This document shows, piece after piece, positions 15,703 to 22,412 of a DNA stretch of 22,452 nucleotides. How positions within the stretch are numbered: the first letter of the stretch is position 1; every line of letters begins with the position of its first letter. The notes under the pieces are model-generated. The model made no database searches. It was given only the letters and a program-made list of their open reading frames with translations, and had not been told where the DNA came from. The position numbers were made by a program, and so were the translations under genes. The DNA comes from Clostridium sp. CAG:167 (GTDB lineage: Bacteria; Bacillota; Clostridia; Lachnospirales; Lachnospiraceae): positions 11,961-34,412 of the forward strand of contig HF998340.1 in assembly GCA_000433735.1 (NCBI GenBank), read 5' to 3'.

Positions 15703-17232
15703 TTAGCTGAGGATAAGGTAAACAGCCATGGCCACAAACAAAAGAGAACTGATGAGTTTGATCAGAGGTATTTTGTCAAGTATAAATTCAGAGGCCTCAA
15801 AATATTTTTTGCTGATATAAAGTACAAGCATTAAAACAATCAGCGGGATCACGAAAGCGATGCTGTATAAGAGAAGCAATAAAACCGGGAATAAGCCGGC
15901 ACTTCCTTTTTGAACCAGGATCACCACGGAGGATAAGTAGATCTGGCCGGTGCATAAAAATTCTCCGGTGGCCACGATCATGCCAATGAAAAATAGCAGA
16001 AGTCCGCTTAATCTGGCAGTGCGGTAGCCGGCGGCCCACTTGAGAAGACCTTCGTTTTTCTTGCGTAGCGCTTTGGGGAGCTGCAGTTTCATGCTGCCAA
16101 AATTTTCTTTTTTTGCCGTGAAAAAATCCCATAAGTTTAACGCGGCGAAAAGAAGGGCGAAAACAATCATAAATACATTCAGCCAGGCAGCGATCTGTTT
16201 GGTATTGACGGAGCGGATCACATTGTATAAAAGGGTTCCGAGAAGGAAAAACATGAGGGCTTTTCCCAGAATGAAACCGAAGCCGCTGCGAAGCATATAT
16301 TTCTGATCTACCAGCAAAAGGGACAGTAAAAATAAAAAGATAGATAAACTGCAAGGGTTCAGGCCGTTGATAAGACCGGCACCCAAAGCGGAAAAAATCT
16401 GTGCAGCTTTACTTCCGCTGACCGGTGTTGTGGTCTGGGTGGTCTCGTCAGCCAGAAGAATTTTGGTGGCAGGACCCTTTTCGTAGTCCCGGACAGCCTG
16501 TTCCAGTTCGGCCTGGATCTCAGCGCCGATCAGCACTTTGTCGGATATATATAAGCTGGGAGTGAATCCCTTTTTTTCGTCAGGAACTTGATACACTTTG
16601 CCGTATTCCTGCAGCAGATCATAATTAGCCGTATCGTAGATGTCATAGCGGGAAATGCGGCAGTCCGGGTATTTTTCGTCTATGGTGTCCAGAAATTTGT
16701 CAATTTTTTCACAAGAATCACAGGTAGAAGAGTAAAAATAGATCCCCCGGATCTTTTTGTCTGATACTGTAACGGTAAGAGCTTTGGTGTCAATGGTAAC
16801 AGATACCCCCATGTACTCGAAAGCATCTTTGGGGCAGTATGTTTTGCCGTCTACTTTTTCGTTAGTGGCAGAAAGTGAAAGGGTTTTGTCTGAAACACTG
16901 TAACTTAACAGTTTCTGGTACCAGTTTACGAAATAATGTCCCAGACCGTTATTGTTTTCATTTTCTTTGGAATACACTTCATCCTTTCCGCAGCGGGGAC
17001 ATTCTTCCACGGTGAATCCGGCTGGTGTAAGGATGTCGGTCAAAGGAAGGAGTACATTTCCCTCTTTGTCCTCATAACAAGTCAGGGAAGTGACGGACTG
17101 GTCGTATGTATTGTGGATCTGGAATGTCTTTTTCGCGAGATCGGCTGCCCGGGAAACATTGGGAGAAAAGAAAACGATCCCTGACAGGCATGCTATGCAT
17201 AAAATAATAGTAGAAATGACTCTTTGTTTCAT
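15703..17232 (-). CDS. Membrane thiol-disulfide redox protein (thioredoxin-like plus DsbD/CcdA-like domains)
   Basis: A 509-residue exported protein. Residues 1-30 are a signal peptide or anchor (end near SRAAD). Residues about 35-160 form an extracytoplasmic domain resembling copper-amine-oxidase-N-like repeats (LLPLTDILTPAGFTVE; DAFEYMGVSVTID), with a CPRC motif (78-81) and C133. Residues about 161-250 are thioredoxin-like: YFYSSTCDSC with CDSC at 171-174 and a TP motif at 224-225, the place of the cis-proline. Residues about 275-509 have six to seven membrane segments with C294 in LNPCSLS and C427 in GEFLCTG, the cysteine pair of CcdA/DsbD transporters. It should move electrons from cytoplasmic thioredoxin to extracytoplasmic thiols. 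AGGAGG at 17238-17243 fixes the start. A terminator lies directly upstream. Confidence 0.82.
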   Translation of the reverse strand: MKQRVISTIILCIACLSGIVFFSPNVSRAADLAKKTFQIHNTYDQSVTSLTCYEDKEGNVLLPLTDILTPAGFTVEECPRCGKDEVYSKENENNNGLGHYFVNWYQKLLSYSVSDKTLSLSATNEKVDGKTYCPKDAFEYMGVSVTIDTKALTVTVSDKKIRGIYFYSSTCDSCEKIDKFLDTIDEKYPDCRISRYDIYDTANYDLLQEYGKVYQVPDEKKGFTPSLYISDKVLIGAEIQAELEQAVRDYEKGPATKILLADETTQTTTPVSGSKAAQIFSALGAGLINGLNPCSLSIFLFLLSLLLVDQKYMLRSGFGFILGKALMFFLLGTLLYNVIRSVNTKQIAAWLNVFMIVFALLFAALNLWDFFTAKKENFGSMKLQLPKALRKKNEGLLKWAAGYRTARLSGLLLFFIGMIVATGEFLCTGQIYLSSVVILVQKGSAGLFPVLLLLLYSIAFVIPLIVLMLVLYISKKYFEASEFILDKIPLIKLISSLLFVAMAVYLILS

Positions 17233-17251
17233 AAGTGCCTCCTGAAAATGT

Positions 17252-17299
17252 AAAAGTAAAACCCCGCACAGACTTTTCACGGGAAACTTCTGTGCGAGG
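17252..17299 (-). terminator. Intrinsic terminator after the arabinanase gene
   Basis: Read on the minus strand, CCTCGCACAGA (17299-17289) pairs with TCTGTGCGGGG (17272-17262) over 11 positions (one T-G), followed by TTTTACTTTTA (17261-17251). Its T-tract ends about 8 nt before the ribosome binding site of the redox-protein gene. Confidence 0.85.
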
Positions 17300-17318
17300 C
17301 AAGAATCAAAACTGCCAA

Positions 17319-18290
17319 TTAATACGTTGGCCAGCCGTTTTTGAAATACAGGTCACTGATCAACAGTGTTGGGGTTCCGTTGTTGTATGCGTCATACGCA
17401 TGACGAGCGATCACATATCCTCTGGAACCATTGCGGTAAACATCCTGTCCGCCAGGACCAACCCAGCGTGCATTGCCGCTGTCAAGGATGGATCCGCCGC
17501 CGCTTGCGAGAGCTTTGCCGTTCTTATCTACATAAGGTCCGGTAATGCTTTTTGAGCGGCCATACATGATCTTGTAAGTGCTGTTTACACCATTACAGCA
17601 TTTGCCGATGGATGTGAACAAATAATAGTAGCCGTTGTTGTACATGATACAAGGTCCCTCAATACCACCAGACCGGTAAGCAATCTTAGTGGAACTTCCA
17701 GTTGGTTTCATAGTGGACTGATTCAGACGAACAACATGGATCCCATCAAACCAGGATCCGTAAACCAGCCACGGTTTTCCTTTTGCATCCACCACAAGGT
17801 TCGGGTCAATGGCATTGAATTTGCTGGATCCGTATCTGGAATACAGCACTACGCCGTCATCTCGCCAGTCACCTCTGGAAATGCTGGAGCAGGATACAAG
17901 TCCGATAGCGGAATTATTTTTTCCGAACTCAGAAACGGAATAATAGCAGTAATATCTTCCGCGGTAGTACTCAAGGTCAGGTGCCCATACATCATTGGTC
18001 GTCATGTTTGGTGCATACTTTTTCCACCAGGAAAGTGGCCGGGAGAAAATAGGAAGACCATCGGTCCATGTTTTTCCTCCGTTGGTAGAATATTTCATAC
18101 CAATACCGGTTCCGGTCGAAGCAGACCACCATGTGTTACCACTTTCACGAACAATGGTAGGATCATGGGTCTGCAGCCCGCCGGAGAGCCCCCAATGGGA
18201 AGCTTCTGCACCTGGCACTAAAAACATGAATGAAAGCACCAGTCCTGCTGCCACAACTTTGCTGAAACGGGTAAACATTTTTTTGAACAT
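17319..18290 (-). CDS. Secreted endo-alpha-1,5-L-arabinanase, GH43 family
   Basis: This enzyme cuts alpha-1,5-linked arabinan side chains of plant pectin outside the cell. The 323-residue protein has a signal peptide (MFKKMFTRFSKVV, hydrophobic core, cleavage likely after AEA at 28-30) and one five-bladed beta-propeller catalytic domain without extra binding modules. The three GH43 acids are visible: D43 in HDPT (general base), D162 in NAIDPN (pKa modulator) and E211 in GGIEGP (general acid). A late His in IARHAYDAYNNG (about 297) matches the conserved metal-site histidine. The domain fills the whole protein and no cell-wall anchor is seen, so it should be released. AGGAGG lies 6 nt before the ATG. 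It has its own promoter and terminator; no transporter or arabinose genes are next to it. Confidence 0.93.
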   Translation of the reverse strand: MFKKMFTRFSKVVAAGLVLSFMFLVPGAEASHWGLSGGLQTHDPTIVRESGNTWWSASTGTGIGMKYSTNGGKTWTDGLPIFSRPLSWWKKYAPNMTTNDVWAPDLEYYRGRYYCYYSVSEFGKNNSAIGLVSCSSISRGDWRDDGVVLYSRYGSSKFNAIDPNLVVDAKGKPWLVYGSWFDGIHVVRLNQSTMKPTGSSTKIAYRSGGIEGPCIMYNNGYYYLFTSIGKCCNGVNSTYKIMYGRSKSITGPYVDKNGKALASGGGSILDSGNARWVGPGGQDVYRNGSRGYVIARHAYDAYNNGTPTLLISDLYFKNGWPTY

Positions 18291-18442
18291 TATTAACCTC
18301 CTTCTCTTTCTGGCTGTTCAAAACAGTTTGTGATACAGTCTCAACTCAGAAATCTTTACCATCCCGTTTTCAACCCCAATTTTGATAAAAATCCACAAAA
18401 AACAAGAGCTAAAACTTGTATCTCACGACAATTTACACATAT

Positions 18443-18471
18443 ATAATATAATCATATTTGCAAAATGTCAA
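18443..18471 (-). promoter_or_regulatory. Promoter of the arabinanase gene
   Basis: On the minus strand, TTGACA (18471-18466), a 17-nt spacer and TATTAT (18448-18443). It would give a leader of roughly 145 nt before the start at 18290. The 334-nt gap 18291-18624 holds this promoter, a weaker one facing right, and otherwise AT-rich sequence in which I see no small gene. Confidence 0.75.
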
Positions 18472-18518
18472 CAAAAATGATAAAAAAGATTTACATTTCG
18501 TTCAAAATTTGTTCAAAG

Positions 18519-18546
18519 TTGCCAGACTGGCATGGCAGGATATTAA
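18519..18546 (+). promoter_or_regulatory. Possible promoter of the LytM-like gene
   Basis: TTGCCA (18519-18524), a 16-nt spacer and TATTAA (18541-18546). The -35 box overlaps the 13-nt palindrome TGCCAG-A-CTGGCA (18520-18532), which could be an operator. The match to consensus is weak. Confidence 0.35.
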
Positions 18547-18624
18547 AATTTTGCTATCTGGTATAGGATACTTGAAAATGGAGCATGATAAATACAAAAG
18601 AATGGAAATGGAGGTTGCATAGAT

Positions 18625-19302
18625 ATGTTTCATAGAGAAAAGGGATTTTATGTGTCATTAGCCTGTGCGGCGTTGGCTGTCGTGGCACTGGGGGCGGTGT
18701 GTTATAAAGTGGCATCGCCGGAAGAAGACAAGCAGTCGGTTGCGTCGGAAGAGTCAAAAGCACCGGCGCCGACGGCTACGATCTGGGCCCGGGAGACGGT
18801 AAAACAGCCGACGGCAAAACCAAGTGCCACGCCTAAAGCGACGAAAAAGGCGGTGAAGACCAATGCGAAGCCGGTGACGGAAAAACTGCATTTTTCAGGG
18901 AAACTTCAGTGGCCGGTGAAAGGTGAAGTGCTGATGAAATACAGCGGAGATAAAGTTGTGTACTTTAAAACGCTGGCTGAATACCGGGTGAATGAAAGTC
19001 TGGTGATTGCCGCAAAAGCCGGCACGCAGGTAAAAACGGCGTCCAGAGGCAAGGTGACACAGATTGTGGATTCGGAGGAGACCGGCCGGACGATTGTGAT
19101 GGATCTGGGAGACGGGTACAGCGCAAGTTACGGACCGTTGAAGAAAATCCAGGTGAAAACAGGAGAAATCGTGGATGCCGGAAAAACGCTGGGAGAAATT
19201 TCGGAAGCTACCAAGTATTATTCACTGGAAGGCGATAATCTTAACTTTTGCGTGAAAAAAGATGGGGGAAGTATTGATCCACAGACTCTTATGAAGGATT
19301 GA
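18625..19302 (+). CDS. Membrane-anchored degenerate LytM/M23-like protein
   Basis: A 225-residue protein with a short N-terminal tail, one membrane segment (about 8-30) and a Lys/Thr/Ala/Pro-rich linker (about 35-90) that would span the cell wall side. The C-terminal half (about 93-222) has the outline of a LytM (peptidase M23) domain: a WPVKGEVLMKYSG start, AGTQVKTASRGKVTQI, DLGDGYSASYGPLKKIQVKTGE, AGKTLGEI. None of the zinc-binding histidines (HxxxD, HxH) is present, so it is unlikely to be a peptidase and more likely acts as a binding or assembly domain, as in SpoIIQ- or EnvC-like proteins. GGAGG at 18609-18613 lies upstream of the ATG. It is a single-gene unit before the promoter at 19399. 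Confidence 0.75.
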   Translation: MFHREKGFYVSLACAALAVVALGAVCYKVASPEEDKQSVASEESKAPAPTATIWARETVKQPTAKPSATPKATKKAVKTNAKPVTEKLHFSGKLQWPVKGEVLMKYSGDKVVYFKTLAEYRVNESLVIAAKAGTQVKTASRGKVTQIVDSEETGRTIVMDLGDGYSASYGPLKKIQVKTGEIVDAGKTLGEISEATKYYSLEGDNLNFCVKKDGGSIDPQTLMKD

Positions 19303-19337
19303 CAAGGGCTTAAGCAAGGAAAATTTTGCCCATTGAT

Positions 19338-19368
19338 TTGCTGCAGGATGGTTTATATCTTGCAGCAA
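19338..19368. repeat. 10-bp inverted repeat (stem-loop) after the LytM-like gene
   Basis: TTGCTGCAGG (19338-19347) pairs with CTTGCAGCAA (19359-19368), one G-U, 11-nt loop. It is followed by an A-run on the plus strand, so it lacks the T-tract of a standard terminator in either direction. Confidence 0.55.
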
Positions 19369-19398
19369 AAAAACAGAAACATTTTAATAAGAAAATAC

Positions 19399-19427
19399 TT
19401 GTCAAGAAGGGGATTAGACTATATACT
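19399..19427 (+). promoter_or_regulatory. Promoter of the unknown gene at 19474
   Basis: TTGTCA (19399-19404), a 17-nt spacer and TATACT (19422-19427), about 45 nt before the coding region. Confidence 0.6.
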
Positions 19428-19473
19428 TAAAGTAACTATAGGAATATATTGAGCCACGGAAGGCGTGATGAGT

Positions 19474-20094
19474 ATGATAAGTGCATATAATTTATACCTT
19501 GGCGGTTATCTGCCTAAGGTTTCCCCGAAGACGAATGTACATAATCGACGGGAATTAAAAAACAGATATAAGAGTATTGTTACTATGAATAATGCCCAGC
19601 CTTTATCAATCGTAAGGCTGACAGGGGACACCCAGGCTTATGCGCTGGATGTGAAAGAAATGTCCATGGAACTGGGGGAAGCGGCAAAGGAAGCGTTGTC
19701 GTCAGATGATGGAACTGAGGAAAAACTGGGCGATATGGCAGAGTTGTTTGACCGTCTTTTGTCCCGTAGTGACCAGTTTGCTGAGGCTTGCGGAAATCCA
19801 TCCAGACCGGGGGGCGAGTTGCGGTCACTGGCAGAGCAGCACCGGGACGAACTGGAAAAAGCCGGTTTTACGGTGGATGAACAGGGATATCTTTCTGTTT
19901 CGGATCCGGAAGATCTTCAGGTACCGGAGGCGTTTGTGTCAGAACTGGCGGATAAATGTGATAATATGAGTATGAATCCTATGGCATATGTGGAAAAGAA
20001 AGTATACAGTTATGCCCACTTGTACCGCAGTGATATTGGCAGTGCCTACGCACCGTCTATGTACAGCGGTATGCTCTTTAATTCATATTGTTAA
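19474..20094 (+). CDS. Protein of unknown function (about 206 residues)
   Basis: I do not recognise a named family, though the beginning (MISAYNLYLGGYLPK ... RRELKNRYKSIVTMN) resembles hypothetical proteins common in Lachnospiraceae. There is no signal peptide or membrane segment. The middle is acidic and helical (EMSMELGEAAKEALSSDDGTEE, then DMAELFDRLLSRSDQF), followed by a helix-turn segment and a Tyr/Met/Ser-rich C terminus ending SYC. Three in-frame starts exist: GTG 19465, ATG 19468 and ATG 19474. AAGG at 19460-19463 is best spaced to 19474, but this is not certain. It has its own promoter and is probably monocistronic; the following promoter at 20126 belongs to rpmG. Confidence 0.6.
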   Translation: MISAYNLYLGGYLPKVSPKTNVHNRRELKNRYKSIVTMNNAQPLSIVRLTGDTQAYALDVKEMSMELGEAAKEALSSDDGTEEKLGDMAELFDRLLSRSDQFAEACGNPSRPGGELRSLAEQHRDELEKAGFTVDEQGYLSVSDPEDLQVPEAFVSELADKCDNMSMNPMAYVEKKVYSYAHLYRSDIGSAYAPSMYSGMLFNSYC

Positions 20095-20125
20095 AAAGAA
20101 AAGGCTGAAACATTGCAAATAGGCA

Positions 20126-20154
20126 TTGACAGACCAGAAGTGGTATGTTATTCT
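20126..20154 (+). promoter_or_regulatory. Promoter of the rpmG-secE-nusG-rplKA cluster
   Basis: TTGACA (20126-20131), a 17-nt spacer and TATTCT (20149-20154). It lies about 70 nt before rpmG and is the only strong promoter seen for the cluster. Confidence 0.75.
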
Positions 20155-20225
20155 ATTTTAGCGATGAATTAGGTCTTTTTTTTATGCCTAAATTTTTGAC
20201 AATAGAATATTACGGAGGTAACAAG

Positions 20226-20375
20226 ATGCGTACTAAAATTACTTTGGAATGTACAGAATGTAAACAGCGTAACTACAACATGACCAAAGAAAAGAAGAAC
20301 CATCCGGACAGAATGGAAACAAAGAAGTATTGTAGATTTTGTAAGAAACACACATTACACAAAGAGACTAAGTAA
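20226..20375 (+). CDS. rpmG: Ribosomal protein L33, zinc-binding form
   Basis: A 49-residue protein of the 50S subunit near the E site. It has the two CxxC pairs of the zinc-ribbon form, C9-x-x-C12 and C36-x-x-C39, and the family beginning MRTKITLECTEC. This is the form that needs zinc, unlike the cysteine-free paralogue many Firmicutes also carry. The reading frame is open farther upstream, but CGGAGG (20213-20218) and family length fix the start at 20226. It is the first gene of the classic order before secE. Confidence 0.96.
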   Translation: MRTKITLECTECKQRNYNMTKEKKNHPDRMETKKYCRFCKKHTLHKETK

Positions 20376-20408
20376 TCCGTGTGATGTTTCGGAAAGGATG
20401 TGTATCAC

Positions 20409-20612
20409 ATGAACGAAGCAGAAAAGACTTCGAAGGGAAGCTTCTTCAAGAATCTCAAAAGTGAATTCAAACGATGCACATGGCCGAAAAAGGAGGATCT
20501 TGCGAAACAGTCTGTACTTGTTATAGTAGTATCAGTTTTACTTGGAGTTATCATTGCAGGTATTGACTGGGCGATTCGTTACGGATTGCAGCTACTCAAC
20601 ATCGTTTCGTAG
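20409..20612 (+). CDS. secE: Protein translocase subunit SecE
   Basis: A 67-residue single-span subunit that clamps the SecY channel. It has the amphipathic family motif FFKNLKSEFKRCTWPKKEDL (about 11-30) followed by one membrane segment (SVLVIVVSVLLGVIIAGIDW) and a short tail, the minimal bacterial SecE layout. GGAAAGGA (20391-20398) supports the ATG at 20409; an upstream in-frame GTG at 20400 is too close to this site. It lies 33 nt after rpmG and 9 nt before nusG. Confidence 0.95.
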   Translation: MNEAEKTSKGSFFKNLKSEFKRCTWPKKEDLAKQSVLVIVVSVLLGVIIAGIDWAIRYGLQLLNIVS

Positions 20613-20621
20613 GAGGGTGCC

Positions 20622-21140
20622 ATGGCAGAAGAAGCAAAATGGTATGTAGTGCATACTTATTCAGGATATGAGAATAAGGTAAAAGCAGACATTGAGAAAA
20701 CGATTGAAAACCGCAACCTTCAGGATCAGATTCACGAGGTTATGATTCCACTCCAGACGGTGATGGAAGAGAAAAATGGTGAGAAGAAGCCGGTGCAGAA
20801 AAAAGTGTTCCCGGCCTATGTTCTTATCAATATGGTAATGAACGACCAGACTTGGTATGTTGTGCGAAACACGCGTGGTGTAACAGGCTTTGTCGGTCCC
20901 GGATCCAAACCGGTTCCGCTGACAGACGAAGAGATTGCCAACATGGGATTTTTGGCAGAAGCCGAAGTGGCTCCGTTTTCCATTGGCGATCATGTTGTTG
21001 TCACAGAGGGAGTATGGCAGGATACTGACGGCGTTGTTCAGGAAGTTCATCCGGCAAAACAGATGGCGGTGATCGTCATTGACATGTTCGGAAGAGACAC
21101 ACCGGTTGAAATTGATTTCTCAGAGTTGAAAAAGCTTTAA
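20622..21140 (+). CDS. nusG: Transcription elongation/termination factor NusG
   Basis: A 172-residue protein that binds RNA polymerase and affects pausing, Rho termination and transcription-translation coupling. The NGN domain is seen at the N terminus (AKWYVVHTYSGYENKVKADIEK; FPAYVLINMVMNDQTWYVVRNTRGVTGFVG) and the KOW domain at the C terminus (FSIGDHVVVTEGVWQDTDGVV ... RDTPVEIDFSELKKL). Length is normal. AGGAGGG sits 5 nt before the ATG, and the gene is tightly packed between secE and rplK. Confidence 0.97.
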   Translation: MAEEAKWYVVHTYSGYENKVKADIEKTIENRNLQDQIHEVMIPLQTVMEEKNGEKKPVQKKVFPAYVLINMVMNDQTWYVVRNTRGVTGFVGPGSKPVPLTDEEIANMGFLAEAEVAPFSIGDHVVVTEGVWQDTDGVVQEVHPAKQMAVIVIDMFGRDTPVEIDFSELKKL

Positions 21141-21161
21141 TTGAATTAGGAGGAAACGAAA

Positions 21162-21587
21162 ATGGCTAAGAAAGTCGAAGGATATATTAAATTACAGATT
21201 CCAGCAGGAAAAGCGACTCCAGCCCCACCGGTTGGTCCAGCGCTTGGTCAGCATGGAGTAAACATTGTTCAGTTTACAAAAGAGTTTAATGCTAAGACTG
21301 CAGGACAGGAAGGAATGATCATTCCTGTTGTTATTACAGTATATGCAGACAGAAGCTTCAGCTTCATCACAAAGACTCCACCAGCAGCAGTTCTTTTGAA
21401 GAAAGCCTGCAAGATTGAGTCTGGTTCAGGCGAACCAAACAGAAAGAAAGTTGCTACTATCTCTAAAGCAGATCTTCAGAAGATTGCTGAGACAAAAATG
21501 CCAGACTTGAATGCTGCCAGCATTGAGGCTGCTATGAGCATGATCGCTGGAACAGCAAGAAGTATGGGAATCACAGTAGAGGACTAA
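21162..21587 (+). CDS. rplK: Ribosomal protein L11
   Basis: A 141-residue protein of the GTPase-associated region of the 50S subunit. It contains the family's N-terminal IKLQIPAGKATPAPPVGPALG and the GVNIVQFTKEFN helix, the FSFITKTPPAAVLLKKA stretch and the C-terminal rRNA-binding domain ending GTARSMGITVED. AGGAGG at 21149-21154 lies 7 nt before the ATG. It is followed by an unusually long, structured 116-nt gap before rplA. Confidence 0.97.
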   Translation: MAKKVEGYIKLQIPAGKATPAPPVGPALGQHGVNIVQFTKEFNAKTAGQEGMIIPVVITVYADRSFSFITKTPPAAVLLKKACKIESGSGEPNRKKVATISKADLQKIAETKMPDLNAASIEAAMSMIAGTARSMGITVED

Positions 21588-21628
21588 AATAATAACTTGT
21601 CAAAAATACGCTGAAAAGAACTAATGTC

Positions 21629-21683
21629 ATTAGGACGTTGTGGGAGAATGAGAATCAGGTAGATTCGTTCCCCGTTCGCTAAT
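21629..21683 (+). promoter_or_regulatory. Imperfect long hairpin between rplK and rplA; candidate L1 regulatory site
   Basis: ATTAG-GACG (21629-21637), GGGA (21642-21645) and GAATC (21652-21656) can pair with GATTC (21662-21666), TCCC (21669-21672), CGTT (21673-21676) and CTAAT (21679-21683), enclosing an AGGTA loop and asymmetric internal loops. A competing small hairpin CTAATG-T-CATTAG lies at 21621-21633. The structure ends 6 nt before the rplA ribosome binding site (AGGAGG 21690-21695), so it could control rplA translation. L1 binding is only suggested. Confidence 0.4.
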
Positions 21684-21703
21684 ACCACTAGGAGGTTTAA
21701 ACA

Positions 21704-22396
21704 ATGAAAAGAGGTAAAAAATACACTGAAGCCGCTAAAATGATCGATCGTGCTGCACAGTACGATGTGGCTGAGGCTGTTTCTCTTGTTAAGAAGACAG
21801 CTGTTGCAAAATTTGATGAAACAGTAGAAGCTCATGTTCGTCTTGGTGTTGATGGACGTCATGCAGACCAGCAGGTTCGTGGTGCTGTTGTACTTCCTCA
21901 CGGAACAGGTAAAACAGTTCGCGTTCTCGTATTTGCCAAGGGCGACAAAGCAACTGAGGCAGAGACAGCAGGTGCTGATTTTGTTGGAGCAGAGGAATTG
22001 ATCCCAAGAATCCAGAATGAAGGCTGGTTTGATTTTGATGTAGTAGTAGCTACACCTGACATGATGGGTGTTGTTGGTCGTCTGGGTCGTGTCCTTGGAC
22101 CAAAAGGCTTGATGCCAAACCCAAAAGCTGGTACTGTTACAATGGATGTTACAAAAGCTGTTAATGATATTAAAGCAGGTAAGATCGAGTACCGTCTTGA
22201 TAAAGCAAATATTATCCACTGTCCAGTAGGAAAAGCTTCCTTTACTGAGGAGCAGTTGACAGAGAACTTTAACACATTGATGGATGCTATTATTAAAGCA
22301 AAACCAGCAAGTGCAAAGGGAACCTATATGAAGAGTGTAACAATCACTTCTACAATGGGACCTGGTGTCAAAGTAAATCCTTTGAAACTTGGATAA
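21704..22396 (+). CDS. rplA: Ribosomal protein L1
   Basis: A 230-residue protein of the L1 stalk, which helps tRNA leave the E site and in several bacteria represses translation of its own operon. It shows MKRGKKYTEAAK, the TVEAHVRLGVDGRHADQQVRG and GTGKTVRVLVFAKG segments, the inserted domain with VVATPDMMGVVGRLGRVLGPKGLMPNPKAGTV and a KSVTITSTMGPGVKVN C terminus. Length is normal. AGGAGG at 21690-21695 lies 8 nt before the ATG. Codon use is strongly optimised, as for other ribosomal genes. Confidence 0.97.
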   Translation: MKRGKKYTEAAKMIDRAAQYDVAEAVSLVKKTAVAKFDETVEAHVRLGVDGRHADQQVRGAVVLPHGTGKTVRVLVFAKGDKATEAETAGADFVGAEELIPRIQNEGWFDFDVVVATPDMMGVVGRLGRVLGPKGLMPNPKAGTVTMDVTKAVNDIKAGKIEYRLDKANIIHCPVGKASFTEEQLTENFNTLMDAIIKAKPASAKGTYMKSVTITSTMGPGVKVNPLKLG

Positions 22397-22412
22397 ATAA
22401 AATGAAATAAAA

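Noticed and set aside
18361..18373. Possible catabolite-control (cre) half site TTGAAAACGGGAT on the minus strand in the arabinanase leader
   Set aside because: The left half fits the cre consensus but the right half does not, so I do not report it as a site.
20131..20180. AGACC / GGTCT repeat followed by a T-run before rpmG, resembling a terminator
   Set aside because: Only 5 bp with a 36-nt loop, and it overlaps the clear rpmG promoter; the T-run alone is not evidence.
21597..21626. TTGTCA plus CTAATG as a promoter before rplA
   Set aside because: The -10 box is poor and the spacing is 18 nt; the hairpin is a better explanation of the spacer.
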